DNA of 48,047 nucleotides from Flavobacteriales bacterium (GTDB lineage: Bacteria; Bacteroidota; Bacteroidia; Flavobacteriales; Flavobacteriaceae): positions 20,172 to 68,218 of the forward strand of contig WTJH01000008.1 of the NCBI GenBank assembly GCA_011524915.1. Direction: 5' to 3'. This document shows, one piece after another, positions 19,025-30,031 of this stretch. The notes beneath the pieces are model-generated. The model was not told the origin of the DNA, did not search any database, and saw only the letters and a list, made by a program, of their open reading frames with translations. A program made the translations under genes and the position numbers. Numbering within the stretch: the first letter of the stretch is position 1; every line of letters begins with the position of its first letter.

Positions 19025-19599
19025 AGATCTAGTGGGTTTGTATGGGTGGTTTTAAGTTGTTTTGCGACCAATGCGCAGATTTTTTCAAGAAAGTGTTCGT
19101 CTTCAGCAGTAAATGGGTCTAGGGTATTGGAGTCTATATCGATTTGACCCACATTTTTTCCATCCAAGAAAATGGGGATCACAATTTCGGATTTGACATG
19201 AATGCTACAGGCGATATAATTATCCTGTGCCTGAACGTTGGGAACGACAAAATTTTGATTGGACTCTGCCACTTGGCCGCAAATACCTTTTCCAAAAGGA
19301 ATTACATCATGATCCGTTGGGGCACCTTCATAGGTTTTCAGATGAAGGCTTTGTGTTTGATGATTAGCAAAATAAAATCCAACCCAATCGTAGTGCTTCA
19401 CTTGCTTTTGCAGGAGCCGACATAGGTCTTCTAGTTGCTCTTTGACAGATTTTTCCGAATGGAAAAGAGTTTCAGCCTGAACCAGTAAAGCATCTAAAGT
19501 CAATGGAAAATTATTTAAGGCCAAAAATAAGCATTTCGGTTTGGATTCTAAGGGGTCTTGGACATACGAATTCTCAGCTTTTTTCGTTAGTAATAACAT
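19021..19599 (-). CDS. GAF-domain protein, free methionine-(R)-sulfoxide reductase-like
   Basis: HYDWVGFYF, FGKGICGQVAE, DNYIACS..KSEIVIPIF, GQIDIDS; overlaps purH start by 4 bp. Confidence 0.75.
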   Translation of the reverse strand: MLLLTKKAENSYVQDPLESKPKCLFLALNNFPLTLDALLVQAETLFHSEKSVKEQLEDLCRLLQKQVKHYDWVGFYFANHQTQSLHLKTYEGAPTDHDVIPFGKGICGQVAESNQNFVVPNVQAQDNYIACSIHVKSEIVIPIFLDGKNVGQIDIDSNTLDPFTAEDEHFLEKICALVAKQLKTTHTNPLDL

Positions 19600-19680
19600 C
19601 AGTTGGATTCTAAAACTTTAACATTTAATTTTGGATCCACATATGCTATAATTCATTGGTTTTAATTATCTTAGAATAGA

Positions 19681-20109
19681 ATGAAAAAATTGCGAAATAC
19701 GGTTTCCCTAATTATGGCGCTACTTATAATGGCGTCTGGGGCAGGATTTGGCCTCAATTTTCATTTTTGTCAAGACAATTTAGCTCAGATTTCTTGGAAT
19801 GGGAATCCCAAAAACTGCAAAGGCAAGCGGATTCAATTGTCTGGATGTGCAGATAGCAGTGGCATCCTAAATATACACCCCAAGCCTTGCTGTTCTGATC
19901 AACTCCTAACAGTGGATACAGACGTTCCAAGTGTTTTTGCAACGGATTATTCAATCGCAGTATTTGATGCGATTCTCGATACACCTCAACTTGATTTGAT
20001 CCCCAAGGCTCTCCCAGCCCAAATCAGTACTACCAAGGAATTTGATCCCCCAGATCGGAATCATCCACCGCTCTATCTAAAATTTTCGCGACTCATTCTT
20101 TACGGATAA
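19681..20109 (+). CDS. HYC_CC_PP-like small exported cysteine-rich protein
   Basis: Signal-like N-terminus, FHFC, PCCSD and PPLY motifs; immediately upstream of metal-efflux operon. Confidence 0.6.
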   Translation: MKKLRNTVSLIMALLIMASGAGFGLNFHFCQDNLAQISWNGNPKNCKGKRIQLSGCADSSGILNIHPKPCCSDQLLTVDTDVPSVFATDYSIAVFDAILDTPQLDLIPKALPAQISTTKEFDPPDRNHPPLYLKFSRLILYG

Positions 20110-20263
20110 TTTCTGGAGGAATAATTTCTAATGTTAGCCGTTGATCCGCTTCATCCCTAGGGATGGATAGGCGTCAACTGATCCTTTGGCATAGGAATCT
20201 ATTTGGGAGAGATCCAAAACAGCTGGACAACTCCACTTTCTAAATTATCTTAAATCGAAATGA

Positions 20264-23200
20264 ATGGTCAATAGACTTTTAAAATATTTTTTACACAATC
20301 CACTCATTACCAGTCTACTTTTGGTAGTGTTGATCGGCTGGGGTGTGGTTACAGCACCCTTCGATTGGAAAATTGATTTTTTACCTCAAGATCCGGTTCC
20401 GGTAGATGCCATTCCTGATATAGGAGAAAATCAACAGATCATTTTTACCCCATGGGCGGGTCGTTCTCCACAGGATATAGACGATCAAATTTCTTATCCT
20501 TTGACGACCTATCTGTTAGGGATTCCCGGGGTGAAGTCGATTCGTAGTTCGTCTATATTCGGCTTTTCAAGTATCTATATCATTTTTGAGGAATCGGTAG
20601 AGTTCTATTGGTCCCGTTCCAGGATTCTTGAAAAGCTCAATGCCCTTCCCAAAGGCTTGCTTCCTGACGGAGTCCAACCCAGTTTAGGTCCGGATGCTAC
20701 GGGTCTGGGGCAAGTGTTTTGGTATACACTGGAGGGGCGCGATCCGGAGGGTAATCCTACCGGAGGTTGGGATCTTCACGAGATTCGAACTTTGCAGGAT
20801 TTTTATATCAAATACGCCTTAAATTCTGCCTCAGGAGTTTCCGAAGTAGCCTCCATCGGAGGTTTTGTGCAGGAATATCAGATCGATATAGATCCACGTG
20901 CCATGAAAGCACACCAAATTACTTTTAGTCAAGTACTTCAAGCCGTTCAAAGTTCCAATAAAGAGGTTGGAGCCAAAACCATAGAAATCAATCAAGTGGA
21001 ATATTTGGTTCGAGGCTTGGGATACGTAAAATCGATAGCGGACCTCGAGAATACGGTGGTGCGTATGTCCAATCATACGCCAATTCGTATTCGGGATTTG
21101 GGTCGTGTAAAGATCGGTCCAAGTACTCGCCGCGGGATCTTGGACAAAGATGGCGCCGAGGTCGTAGGAGGTGTTGTCGTTGCTCGTTATGGAGCCAATC
21201 CCTTAGAGGTTATCAATAATGTTAAGAAAGAAATTGAAAATATCAGTTCGGGATTGCCAAAAAAGGTTTTGGAGAATGGGGTAGAATCTCAATTGACCAT
21301 CGTGCCATTTTATGACCGCTCTCAACTGATCCATGAAACTTTAGGGACCTTAGAGGAGGCCTTAACCCTAGAAGTATTTATTACGGTTTTGGTGGTCTTG
21401 ATGATGCTTTTCAACCTTCGAGCATCCGTATTGATAAGTGTTTTATTACCGATCTCAGTACTGATCGTATTTGTATTCATGCGCTATTTTGGTGTAGATG
21501 CCAATATTGTAGCTCTTTCTGGGATTGCCATTGCCATTGGAACGATGGTTGATTTGGCAGTTATTTTGGTTGAAAATATTGTTAAACATCAACGGGAACA
21601 TCCCGATCGACCAACAATTCAGACCATATATGAAGGAGCAAGCGAGGTTAGTGGAGCCATAATTACAGCGGTTTCTACAACCATCGTAAGTTTTATTCCG
21701 GTCTTTACCATGCAAGCTGCAGAGGGGAAACTCTTTGTCCCGCTGGCATTCACAAAAACCTTTGCGTTGGTGGCTGCCCTTGGGGTTACACTCTTTATAT
21801 TACCTACACTAGCACGCTGGATTTTTGGGATCAAAAGCACTCAAAAATATGTGCAAAAGCTCCTGCTTTGGACGATTGGAATTTTGGGGATTCTGGCTTG
21901 TTTTTGGGGGTATGTTTTCTTGGGAATCTTGAGTATAATTTATTTTGGAATTAAGATGTTCCATCCACTCATTTATTCCAGTCCAAAACTGCTTAAATAT
22001 CTCTGGATTCGAATCATAATTAAGCAATTGGATTTGGCTCTTGTGGTCTTGGGAGTCATTTGGCTCTTGGCCGATTATTGGATTCCCTTAGGTCCCGGAA
22101 ATTCCAGTTTAAAGAACTTCCTGTTCGTTTTTCTTTTGGTTGGGATCATCATCACTCTTTTCAAACTTTTAGAACACTATTATACCCACATCTTACACTG
22201 GTGCCTGACGAACAAGAAAACGTTTTTAATATTTCCAAGCCTGCTGATATTGTTAGCCATCAATATTTGGTTTGGGTTTTCGAATGTCTTTGGCTTGGCT
22301 GCATCCGGGATGGATCAAGTGGGGGTAAATATCCGCAAGACCAGCCTTTGGTCTTCTTTAGCACACAGTTTTCCGGGTATTGGAAAAGAGTTTATGCCAG
22401 CCCTTGATGAAGGTAGTTTTTTATTGATGCCCACATCGATGCCCCATTCGGGGATAGCCTATAATCGCAAGGTTTTAGGACAATTGGATATGTTGGTGAG
22501 CACCATCCCAGAGGTTGAACTTACCGTTGGCAAACTGGGACGTGTAGAATCTGCTTTGGATCCAGCCCCGATTTCTATGTATGAAAATGTGATCTTGTAT
22601 AAACCCGAATATGCGCTGAACAAAAAAGGTAAGAGGCAACGCTTTAAGGTGAATGACAAAGGAGCATATATAACTCAAAAGGGGGATACCCTTTCACAGG
22701 AACAGCTATTGGAGCAAAAGATCAATTCTTCTGATCTGATTCCCGATGCCCAAGGGCGTTATTTTAGAAATTGGCGGGACCAAGTGCAAAGCATCAATGA
22801 TATTTGGGATGAGATTGTCCAGGTAACTCAAATTCCGGGTGTAACATCGGCACCAAAATTACAACCCATAGAAACTCGATTAGTAATGTTGCAAACGGGT
22901 ATGCGAGCTCCGATGGGAATCAAAGTTTTTGGTCCGGATCTGCAAACAATCGAATCTTTTGGGATTCAGTTGGGAGAAGAGCTTAAAAAAGTTCCGGGCG
23001 TAAAGCCAGAATCCGTTTTTGCTGAGCGTATTGTAGGGAAACCCTATTTGCATTTAGTCATCGATCGGGATAAAATTGCCCGCTATGGGATGAGTGTTGC
23101 TCAGGTTCAACAGTTTATAGAAATCGCTTTGGGAGGAATGAAAATTAGCACTACTGTCGAAGGTCGGGAACGCTTTCCGATTCGGTTGCGCTACCCCCGA

Positions 23201-24085
23201 GAACTACGCGACAGTCCTGAAGCTTTGATGAATGCATATATAACCACTCCAAAAGGACAACAGATCCCGCTGAAAGAGTTGGTGACTTTAGAATATCAAA
23301 AAGGACCTCAGGCCATTAAAAGTGAAGATACTTTTTTGGTGGGTTATGTCTTGTTCGATAAGCAAGCTAATTTTTCTGAAGTTCAAGTAGTAGAAGCGGC
23401 CCAGAACTACCTCGAAAATCGTATTGCCAGTCAAGATTTGATGGTTCCCGAACGTGTGAATTTTAAATTTTCTGGGAATTACGAAAATCAAGTACGTGCC
23501 GAAAAGAGACTCTCTATAGTCGTTCCTTTGGTGTTAATAATCGTTTTTATCATTCTTTATTTTCAGTTCAAATCCGTTTCGACTTCTCTGATGGTTTTTA
23601 GTGGAATTATTATGGCCTTTAGTGGAGGATTTATCCTGTTATGGATGTATGGACAAAGCTGGTTTTTAAATTTTAGTTTTTGGGAAATATCTATGCGAGA
23701 TCTGTTTCAGATCCACCCCATCAATTTAAGTGTGGCCGTATGGGTAGGATTTATTGCCCTTTTTGGGATTGCTACCGATGATGGTGTATTGATGGCGACC
23801 TATTTGGATCAGAGTTTCCAAAAACAAGAAATTCAGAATGCAGATCAATTGGAAGCGGCTGTGGTCCGAGCGGGTCAAAGACGTATCCGTCCGGCAATTA
23901 TGACTTCGGCTACAACCATGATTGCACTGCTGCCCATTTTAACATCCTCCGGACGAGGGGCAGATATAATGATTCCTATGGCAATACCTGCTTTTGGAGG
24001 GATGTTAGTTGCCGTTATATCCTATTTTATAGTTCCGGTGCTTTATGCCCTTCGGGAAGAACGTAAATTAAACAAACAGTCATGA
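20264..24085 (+). CDS. CusA/CzcA-type heavy-metal efflux RND permease
   Basis: 1273 aa; DIGENQQIIFTPWAGRSPQDIDDQISYPLTT, GAIAIGTMVDLAVILVEN-type motif, FGIATDDGVLMATYL, RPAIMTSATTMIALLPIL. Confidence 0.93.
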   Translation: MVNRLLKYFLHNPLITSLLLVVLIGWGVVTAPFDWKIDFLPQDPVPVDAIPDIGENQQIIFTPWAGRSPQDIDDQISYPLTTYLLGIPGVKSIRSSSIFGFSSIYIIFEESVEFYWSRSRILEKLNALPKGLLPDGVQPSLGPDATGLGQVFWYTLEGRDPEGNPTGGWDLHEIRTLQDFYIKYALNSASGVSEVASIGGFVQEYQIDIDPRAMKAHQITFSQVLQAVQSSNKEVGAKTIEINQVEYLVRGLGYVKSIADLENTVVRMSNHTPIRIRDLGRVKIGPSTRRGILDKDGAEVVGGVVVARYGANPLEVINNVKKEIENISSGLPKKVLENGVESQLTIVPFYDRSQLIHETLGTLEEALTLEVFITVLVVLMMLFNLRASVLISVLLPISVLIVFVFMRYFGVDANIVALSGIAIAIGTMVDLAVILVENIVKHQREHPDRPTIQTIYEGASEVSGAIITAVSTTIVSFIPVFTMQAAEGKLFVPLAFTKTFALVAALGVTLFILPTLARWIFGIKSTQKYVQKLLLWTIGILGILACFWGYVFLGILSIIYFGIKMFHPLIYSSPKLLKYLWIRIIIKQLDLALVVLGVIWLLADYWIPLGPGNSSLKNFLFVFLLVGIIITLFKLLEHYYTHILHWCLTNKKTFLIFPSLLILLAINIWFGFSNVFGLAASGMDQVGVNIRKTSLWSSLAHSFPGIGKEFMPALDEGSFLLMPTSMPHSGIAYNRKVLGQLDMLVSTIPEVELTVGKLGRVESALDPAPISMYENVILYKPEYALNKKGKRQRFKVNDKGAYITQKGDTLSQEQLLEQKINSSDLIPDAQGRYFRNWRDQVQSINDIWDEIVQVTQIPGVTSAPKLQPIETRLVMLQTGMRAPMGIKVFGPDLQTIESFGIQLGEELKKVPGVKPESVFAERIVGKPYLHLVIDRDKIARYGMSVAQVQQFIEIALGGMKISTTVEGRERFPIRLRYPRELRDSPEALMNAYITTPKGQQIPLKELVTLEYQKGPQAIKSEDTFLVGYVLFDKQANFSEVQVVEAAQNYLENRIASQDLMVPERVNFKFSGNYENQVRAEKRLSIVVPLVLIIVFIILYFQFKSVSTSLMVFSGIIMAFSGGFILLWMYGQSWFLNFSFWEISMRDLFQIHPINLSVAVWVGFIALFGIATDDGVLMATYLDQSFQKQEIQNADQLEAAVVRAGQRRIRPAIMTSATTMIALLPILTSSGRGADIMIPMAIPAFGGMLVAVISYFIVPVLYALREERKLNKQS

Positions 24086-25323
24086 AAAAAATCATCTTAA
24101 TAGTACTGATCGCTAGCTGTTGTTTTTATCCAGTAAAAGCTCAAGAATTGGGTCATTTGTGGGAAGTAGCTTCTTTGAATAATCCCGAACTAAAAGCAGC
24201 CTTTAGCCAATTTAAAGTAGCTGTTGAGCAAACCGCCCAAGTGCAATTGCAAGACCCAAACCTGTCTTTAGGATATTTTGTACAACCCATAGAAACGCGT
24301 GTGGGAGCTCAAGTAGGGCGTTTGTCTCTGTCTCAGAGTTTTCCGTGGTTTGGGACCCTGAAACAACAGCGGAAGGGAGCCGCATTTTTGGCAGAAGCAG
24401 CTCACTTTAGATTTTTGAATACTCGCAATCACCTATACTTCCAAATAGCAGAATATTATTACCGGATTGGACGACTAGAGGAATGGTTGGTACTCGAAAA
24501 TGAAAACAAGCTCTTGCTTCAAGCGCTTAAGGAGAATGCAACAGCACGCTATGAAAATGACCAAGGTGCTTTGGTGGATATTTTACGAGTCCAAATGGCA
24601 TTGGACCAAGCCGTTGCTCTTTTAGAGGTCTATCAAGATCAAAAAAAGACCTTAGTAGAAGAGTTGAGGTTTTTGATCAATAGTCCACAAACCTTGGAGC
24701 TCTCTCCACAAATCCCTGCTGAGTCCTTGATCCTGTCAGATCAAAGCTTAGGGGTAGAAGCGAACCCCTTAGTTTTGGCTTTAGACGCTCAAATTGAAGC
24801 CGCTCAGCTAGGGGAGTCGGTAGCAGTCAAGCAAAATTTACCTCAATTCCGTTTGGGGGTGGATTATGCAATCATCCAAGAAAATTTGAATTTGCCTTCC
24901 AGCGGTGCAGATGCATGGATGCCTACCTTGGGACTATCCCTCCCTATTTTTAAGAAAAAAAATAGAGCAGCTATAGAAGCCTCGAGCCTAACCACTCAGG
25001 CCTTGCGAGAGTCCCGCTTAGCAGAAATCAATCGTTTATCTGCCGATGTAAAAGCAGCACAATTCCGTTTGAAGGAATCTCAAATAGAAATAGAAGTATT
25101 GAATAAACTCATACTAACGGCAGAACAGTCGGTTGCTTTACTTCGAACGGCATACGGAAACGATGCACAAGATTTTGAAGAAGTTCTTCGAATGCACCAA
25201 CAAATTATTACCCACAAAAAATCTCTGGCCATGCAAGTAGAACAAATGCATGTAGCTCAGGAGAAAATACAATACCTATTAGGACAATTTAAAGTTAGTA
25301 CTCATGCTTACAAAACTAAATAA
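24082..25323 (+). CDS. TolC-family outer-membrane efflux protein
   Basis: 413 aa, signal peptide, OEP repeats; overlaps cusA-like and adaptor genes. Confidence 0.88.
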   Translation: MKKIILIVLIASCCFYPVKAQELGHLWEVASLNNPELKAAFSQFKVAVEQTAQVQLQDPNLSLGYFVQPIETRVGAQVGRLSLSQSFPWFGTLKQQRKGAAFLAEAAHFRFLNTRNHLYFQIAEYYYRIGRLEEWLVLENENKLLLQALKENATARYENDQGALVDILRVQMALDQAVALLEVYQDQKKTLVEELRFLINSPQTLELSPQIPAESLILSDQSLGVEANPLVLALDAQIEAAQLGESVAVKQNLPQFRLGVDYAIIQENLNLPSSGADAWMPTLGLSLPIFKKKNRAAIEASSLTTQALRESRLAEINRLSADVKAAQFRLKESQIEIEVLNKLILTAEQSVALLRTAYGNDAQDFEEVLRMHQQIITHKKSLAMQVEQMHVAQEKIQYLLGQFKVSTHAYKTK

Positions 25324-27046
25324 ACCATACATTTTACTCTTGATTGGTCTCCTATTAGGAGTCCTTTTGGGAACTTCATTTTTTTCGGGCGGTTCCGGCT
25401 CATCCGAGTCAACCCCCGAAGCGGCTGCAGCAGCCGATGTAGAATATACCTGTTCTATGCACCCTCAAATTAGACAACAGGGTCCTGGACTTTGCCCCAT
25501 CTGTGGAATGGAATTAATCCCCATGGAAACGGAGGGAGCAGGAATGGATCCCAACCGAATTCGAATGTCTGCTACTGCGATACAATTGGCTGATATTCGG
25601 ACCACAAGGGTAGAATCCTCACAGGGAGCTACCAGCTGGGCGGTTGATGGTAAAATTTATCCGGACGAACGACGCGTCTATGCTCAAACGGCTCATGTAG
25701 CTGGTCGGATTGAAGCTTTGGGAGTTGACTTTACGGGAGCCTTTGTCCGTAAAGGAGAGGTAATTGCCCATATCTATGCTCCAGAGCTTGTTACTGCTCA
25801 GCGAGAAATCATTGAAGCAAAAAAAGTGATGAATCAACAGCCAGAGCTTTATCAGGCAGCGATAAACCGTTTAAAAAACTGGAAGTTTACTTCCGCTCAG
25901 ATCGATCAGGTACTTCAGTCGAATCAGGCGATTGAGTCGTTCCCGATATTATCAGATATTACGGGCTTTGTTAGTCATAAGCACATTCGGGTAGGGGATC
26001 ATGTACAAGAAGGACAGCAGCTTTATGAAATTCAAGATTTAAAGAGGGTTTGGGCCCTTTTCGATCTCTATGAAGATCAGTTGTCACAGGCAGCTGTGGG
26101 TGACACTATAGCTTTTGAAGTAGCGGCCCTAAAAGGGCAAGAGTTTAAGGGAGTGATTCGTTACCTAGACCCGGTATTAGGAATGGAATCCAGAGCTATT
26201 AAGGCTCGGGTGGAAATTGACAATCCTAACAATCAACTCAAACCCGAAATGTTTGTGCGGGGGACTCTTCAGGCGGCTTCAGAGACTCAGGAGTCGTCTC
26301 TGAGTATTCCAAAATCCGCAGTTTTGTGGACCGGCAAGCGCTCTGTAGTTTATGTCAAAGAACAAGATGAGGAAGGGATTTATTTCCATTTGCGAGAAGT
26401 AGAGATTGGAGCTGATTTTGGATCGACCTATGAGATCCTATCGGGTATAGAAACCGATGAAGAAGTGGCCTATCACGGAGCCTTTAGCATTGATGCAGCA
26501 GCCCAACTGGCCGGGAAAAACAGTATGATGCAAAATACCTCTTCTATGGAACCTCATGAGCATACCGTAGAAAAAGTTGAAATTGCTGTAGTCAAAACTC
26601 CCTTAAAAGGTTCCGTAAGAGACCAGTTCGATCAACTTTTGCTAAGCTACTTATCCCTTAAAGATGCGCTTACTCAGGACGATTTTGAAGCGTCCATACA
26701 ATACGCCAAAGATTTTCATGCGCTCGGAGAACAATTTTTAGCGGAAGAATCTGATGAGCCATTGCAGGAGCATAAAGACTACCTAAAAGAGGTGATTATG
26801 CATTTGCACCACAGTGCCGATATGGAGGCTTTACGAGAACAGTTCCTAGGTGTTTCTGATCTTATGATTGCTATGCTCAGGTCTTATGGAGTCGGTACAA
26901 ATCAAGCTTATATTCAATTTTGTCCTATGGCCAATAATAATTCAGGTGCTTTTTGGATCAGTGTTGACGAGGAGATTAAAAACCCTTATTTTGGAGCTTC
27001 TATGTTGATGTGTGGATCTGTTGAAGAAACGATAGCAGCTGAATGA
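25304..27046 (+). CDS. Efflux RND periplasmic adaptor (CusB-like) with N-terminal heavy-metal-binding domain and C-terminal DUF3347
   Basis: YTCSMHPQIRQQGPGLCPICGMELIPM motif; HlyD/CusB core; C-terminal FCPMANNNSGAFWIS...NPYFGASMLMCG. Confidence 0.92.
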   Translation: MLTKLNKPYILLLIGLLLGVLLGTSFFSGGSGSSESTPEAAAAADVEYTCSMHPQIRQQGPGLCPICGMELIPMETEGAGMDPNRIRMSATAIQLADIRTTRVESSQGATSWAVDGKIYPDERRVYAQTAHVAGRIEALGVDFTGAFVRKGEVIAHIYAPELVTAQREIIEAKKVMNQQPELYQAAINRLKNWKFTSAQIDQVLQSNQAIESFPILSDITGFVSHKHIRVGDHVQEGQQLYEIQDLKRVWALFDLYEDQLSQAAVGDTIAFEVAALKGQEFKGVIRYLDPVLGMESRAIKARVEIDNPNNQLKPEMFVRGTLQAASETQESSLSIPKSAVLWTGKRSVVYVKEQDEEGIYFHLREVEIGADFGSTYEILSGIETDEEVAYHGAFSIDAAAQLAGKNSMMQNTSSMEPHEHTVEKVEIAVVKTPLKGSVRDQFDQLLLSYLSLKDALTQDDFEASIQYAKDFHALGEQFLAEESDEPLQEHKDYLKEVIMHLHHSADMEALREQFLGVSDLMIAMLRSYGVGTNQAYIQFCPMANNNSGAFWISVDEEIKNPYFGASMLMCGSVEETIAAE

Positions 27047-27081
27047 ATCAATTAATGAACTAACCCTTAAATCTAATTTTT

Positions 27082-27564
27082 ATGAAATTAAAACATTTAG
27101 TAATCATGTGCTTTGTAGGAACTGCGACTTTGATGGCAGCTCCTGTTTCAAACGATCAAACCGTAATGATTGATCGGTCCGATTCCAATCCAGAAGTATT
27201 GGATGCCTATATGGAGTTAAAAGATGCTTTGGTCGCCACAGACCATGAGGCTGCACAAACCGCGGCTAAAACCTTAAAGAAAATTGCCCTAAAAGCCAAA
27301 CAAACAGCCATTGCTGAACAAGCAGGAAAAGTTGCTGCTGCTTCAACGATTAAAGAACAGCGCGAACTGTTCGAGACCATTTCAGAAGCCATTTTGGAGC
27401 TGTGTCAGACAGAAGGGACCGAAACAACGGTGTACCATCAATATTGTCCGATGGCATTTGGGAATAAAGGAGCTTCTTGGCTGAGCTATTCCAAAGAAAT
27501 CCGAAACCCATATTTTGGTAATATGATGTTGAAATGTGGGATGGTTAAAGCCGAAATCAAATAA
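27082..27564 (+). CDS. Standalone DUF3347 periplasmic protein
   Basis: Signal peptide; YCPMAFGNKGASWLSYSKEIRNPYFGNMMLKCG, matching the C-terminus of the preceding adaptor. Confidence 0.85.
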   Translation: MKLKHLVIMCFVGTATLMAAPVSNDQTVMIDRSDSNPEVLDAYMELKDALVATDHEAAQTAAKTLKKIALKAKQTAIAEQAGKVAAASTIKEQRELFETISEAILELCQTEGTETTVYHQYCPMAFGNKGASWLSYSKEIRNPYFGNMMLKCGMVKAEIK

Positions 27565-27581
27565 TTCCGATTTCTTTCAAT

Positions 27582-27612
27582 AAAAAAGCCGCTCTAGAGC
27601 GGCTTTTTTTTA
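27582..27612. terminator. Bidirectional rho-independent terminator between the efflux operon and groL
   Basis: aaaaaaGCCGCTCTAGAGCGGCtttttttt: perfect palindrome flanked by A and T runs. Confidence 0.9.
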
Positions 27613-27631
27613 GGTATGTATAAAGTTTAGC

Positions 27632-29272
<1,641 letters not shown>

Positions 29273-29286
29273 CTATATTTTTGGGT

Positions 29287-29565
29287 TTAAATTTTTGCTA
29301 AAACGTCGCTTTCTTTCATGATTAAGTAGTCTTCTCCTTCATGGTTGAGTTCTGTTCCTGAATACTTTCCGTACAAAACAACGTCACCTACCTGAAGCGT
29401 TACGGGCTGATCGGTTGTTCCAGGACCTACAGCAACTACCGTCCCTTTTTGGGGTTTCTCTTTCGCAGTGTCTGGAATAATGATTCCTGATGAAGTTTTG
29501 GTTTCTGCTGCTGCAGGGGCTACCAAAATTCGATCGGCTAGAGGTTGAATTGAAATATTACTCAT
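29287..29565 (-). CDS. groS: Co-chaperonin GroES
   Basis: 92 aa; PLADRILVAPAAAETKTSSGIIIPDTAKEKPQKGTVVAVG. Confidence 0.97.
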   Translation of the reverse strand: MSNISIQPLADRILVAPAAAETKTSSGIIIPDTAKEKPQKGTVVAVGPGTTDQPVTLQVGDVVLYGKYSGTELNHEGEDYLIMKESDVLAKI

Positions 29566-29592
29566 TAGTAGAAATTTTAATTTCCACTATAG

Positions 29593-29610
29593 TTACAGAA
29601 ATTATGCCAA
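29593..29610 (-). promoter_or_regulatory. Possible -24/-12 (sigma-54-like) element upstream of groSL
   Basis: Minus strand reads TTGGCATAATTTCTGTAA, a partial match to TTGGCAC-N5-TTGCW, about 28 nt upstream of the groS ATG; match is imperfect at the -12 GC. Confidence 0.3.
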
Positions 29611-29632
29611 GTCCGTTGGGCTGACAATGTGT

Positions 29633-29663
29633 AAAAAAAAAATGCCAGCTTGTCAGGCTGGCA
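29633..29663 (-). terminator. Rho-independent terminator downstream of secG
   Basis: Minus strand TGCCAGC-N7-GCTGGCA followed by a run of about 10 T. Confidence 0.88.
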
Positions 29664-29686
29664 CTATACTATATGTAAGTATTGTA

Positions 29687-30025
29687 TTATTCAGGAAGTT
29701 GTCCTGCAGGTACTTCTGGAATTTCAACAGGAGCACTTTCTGGAATTGTTTGTTCTTGTGGATCCAGGAGTCTAGAATCTTGGCTCGTCGCTTGAGGACG
29801 TTCCAGAGCTACATTGGACAAAAGGATCAAACCTAACAGGATACCTCCTAAAACCCAAGTGCTTCGGTCCAAAAAGTCTGTTGTTTTTTGGACGCCACCC
29901 ATTTGTTGACCGCCACCAAAAGAGGAAGATAGTCCACCTCCTTTAGGGTTTTGAACCATGATGATAAGAATGAGTAGAAAACAGACTACTACAATTAAGG
30001 CGATAAACACGGAATACGTTCCCAT
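29687..30025 (-). CDS. secG: Preprotein translocase subunit SecG
   Basis: 112 aa; LIIMVQNPKGGGLSSSFGGG and two TM segments. Confidence 0.92.
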   Translation of the reverse strand: MGTYSVFIALIVVVCFLLILIIMVQNPKGGGLSSSFGGGQQMGGVQKTTDFLDRSTWVLGGILLGLILLSNVALERPQATSQDSRLLDPQEQTIPESAPVEIPEVPAGQLPE

Positions 30026-30031
30026 AAGTCT

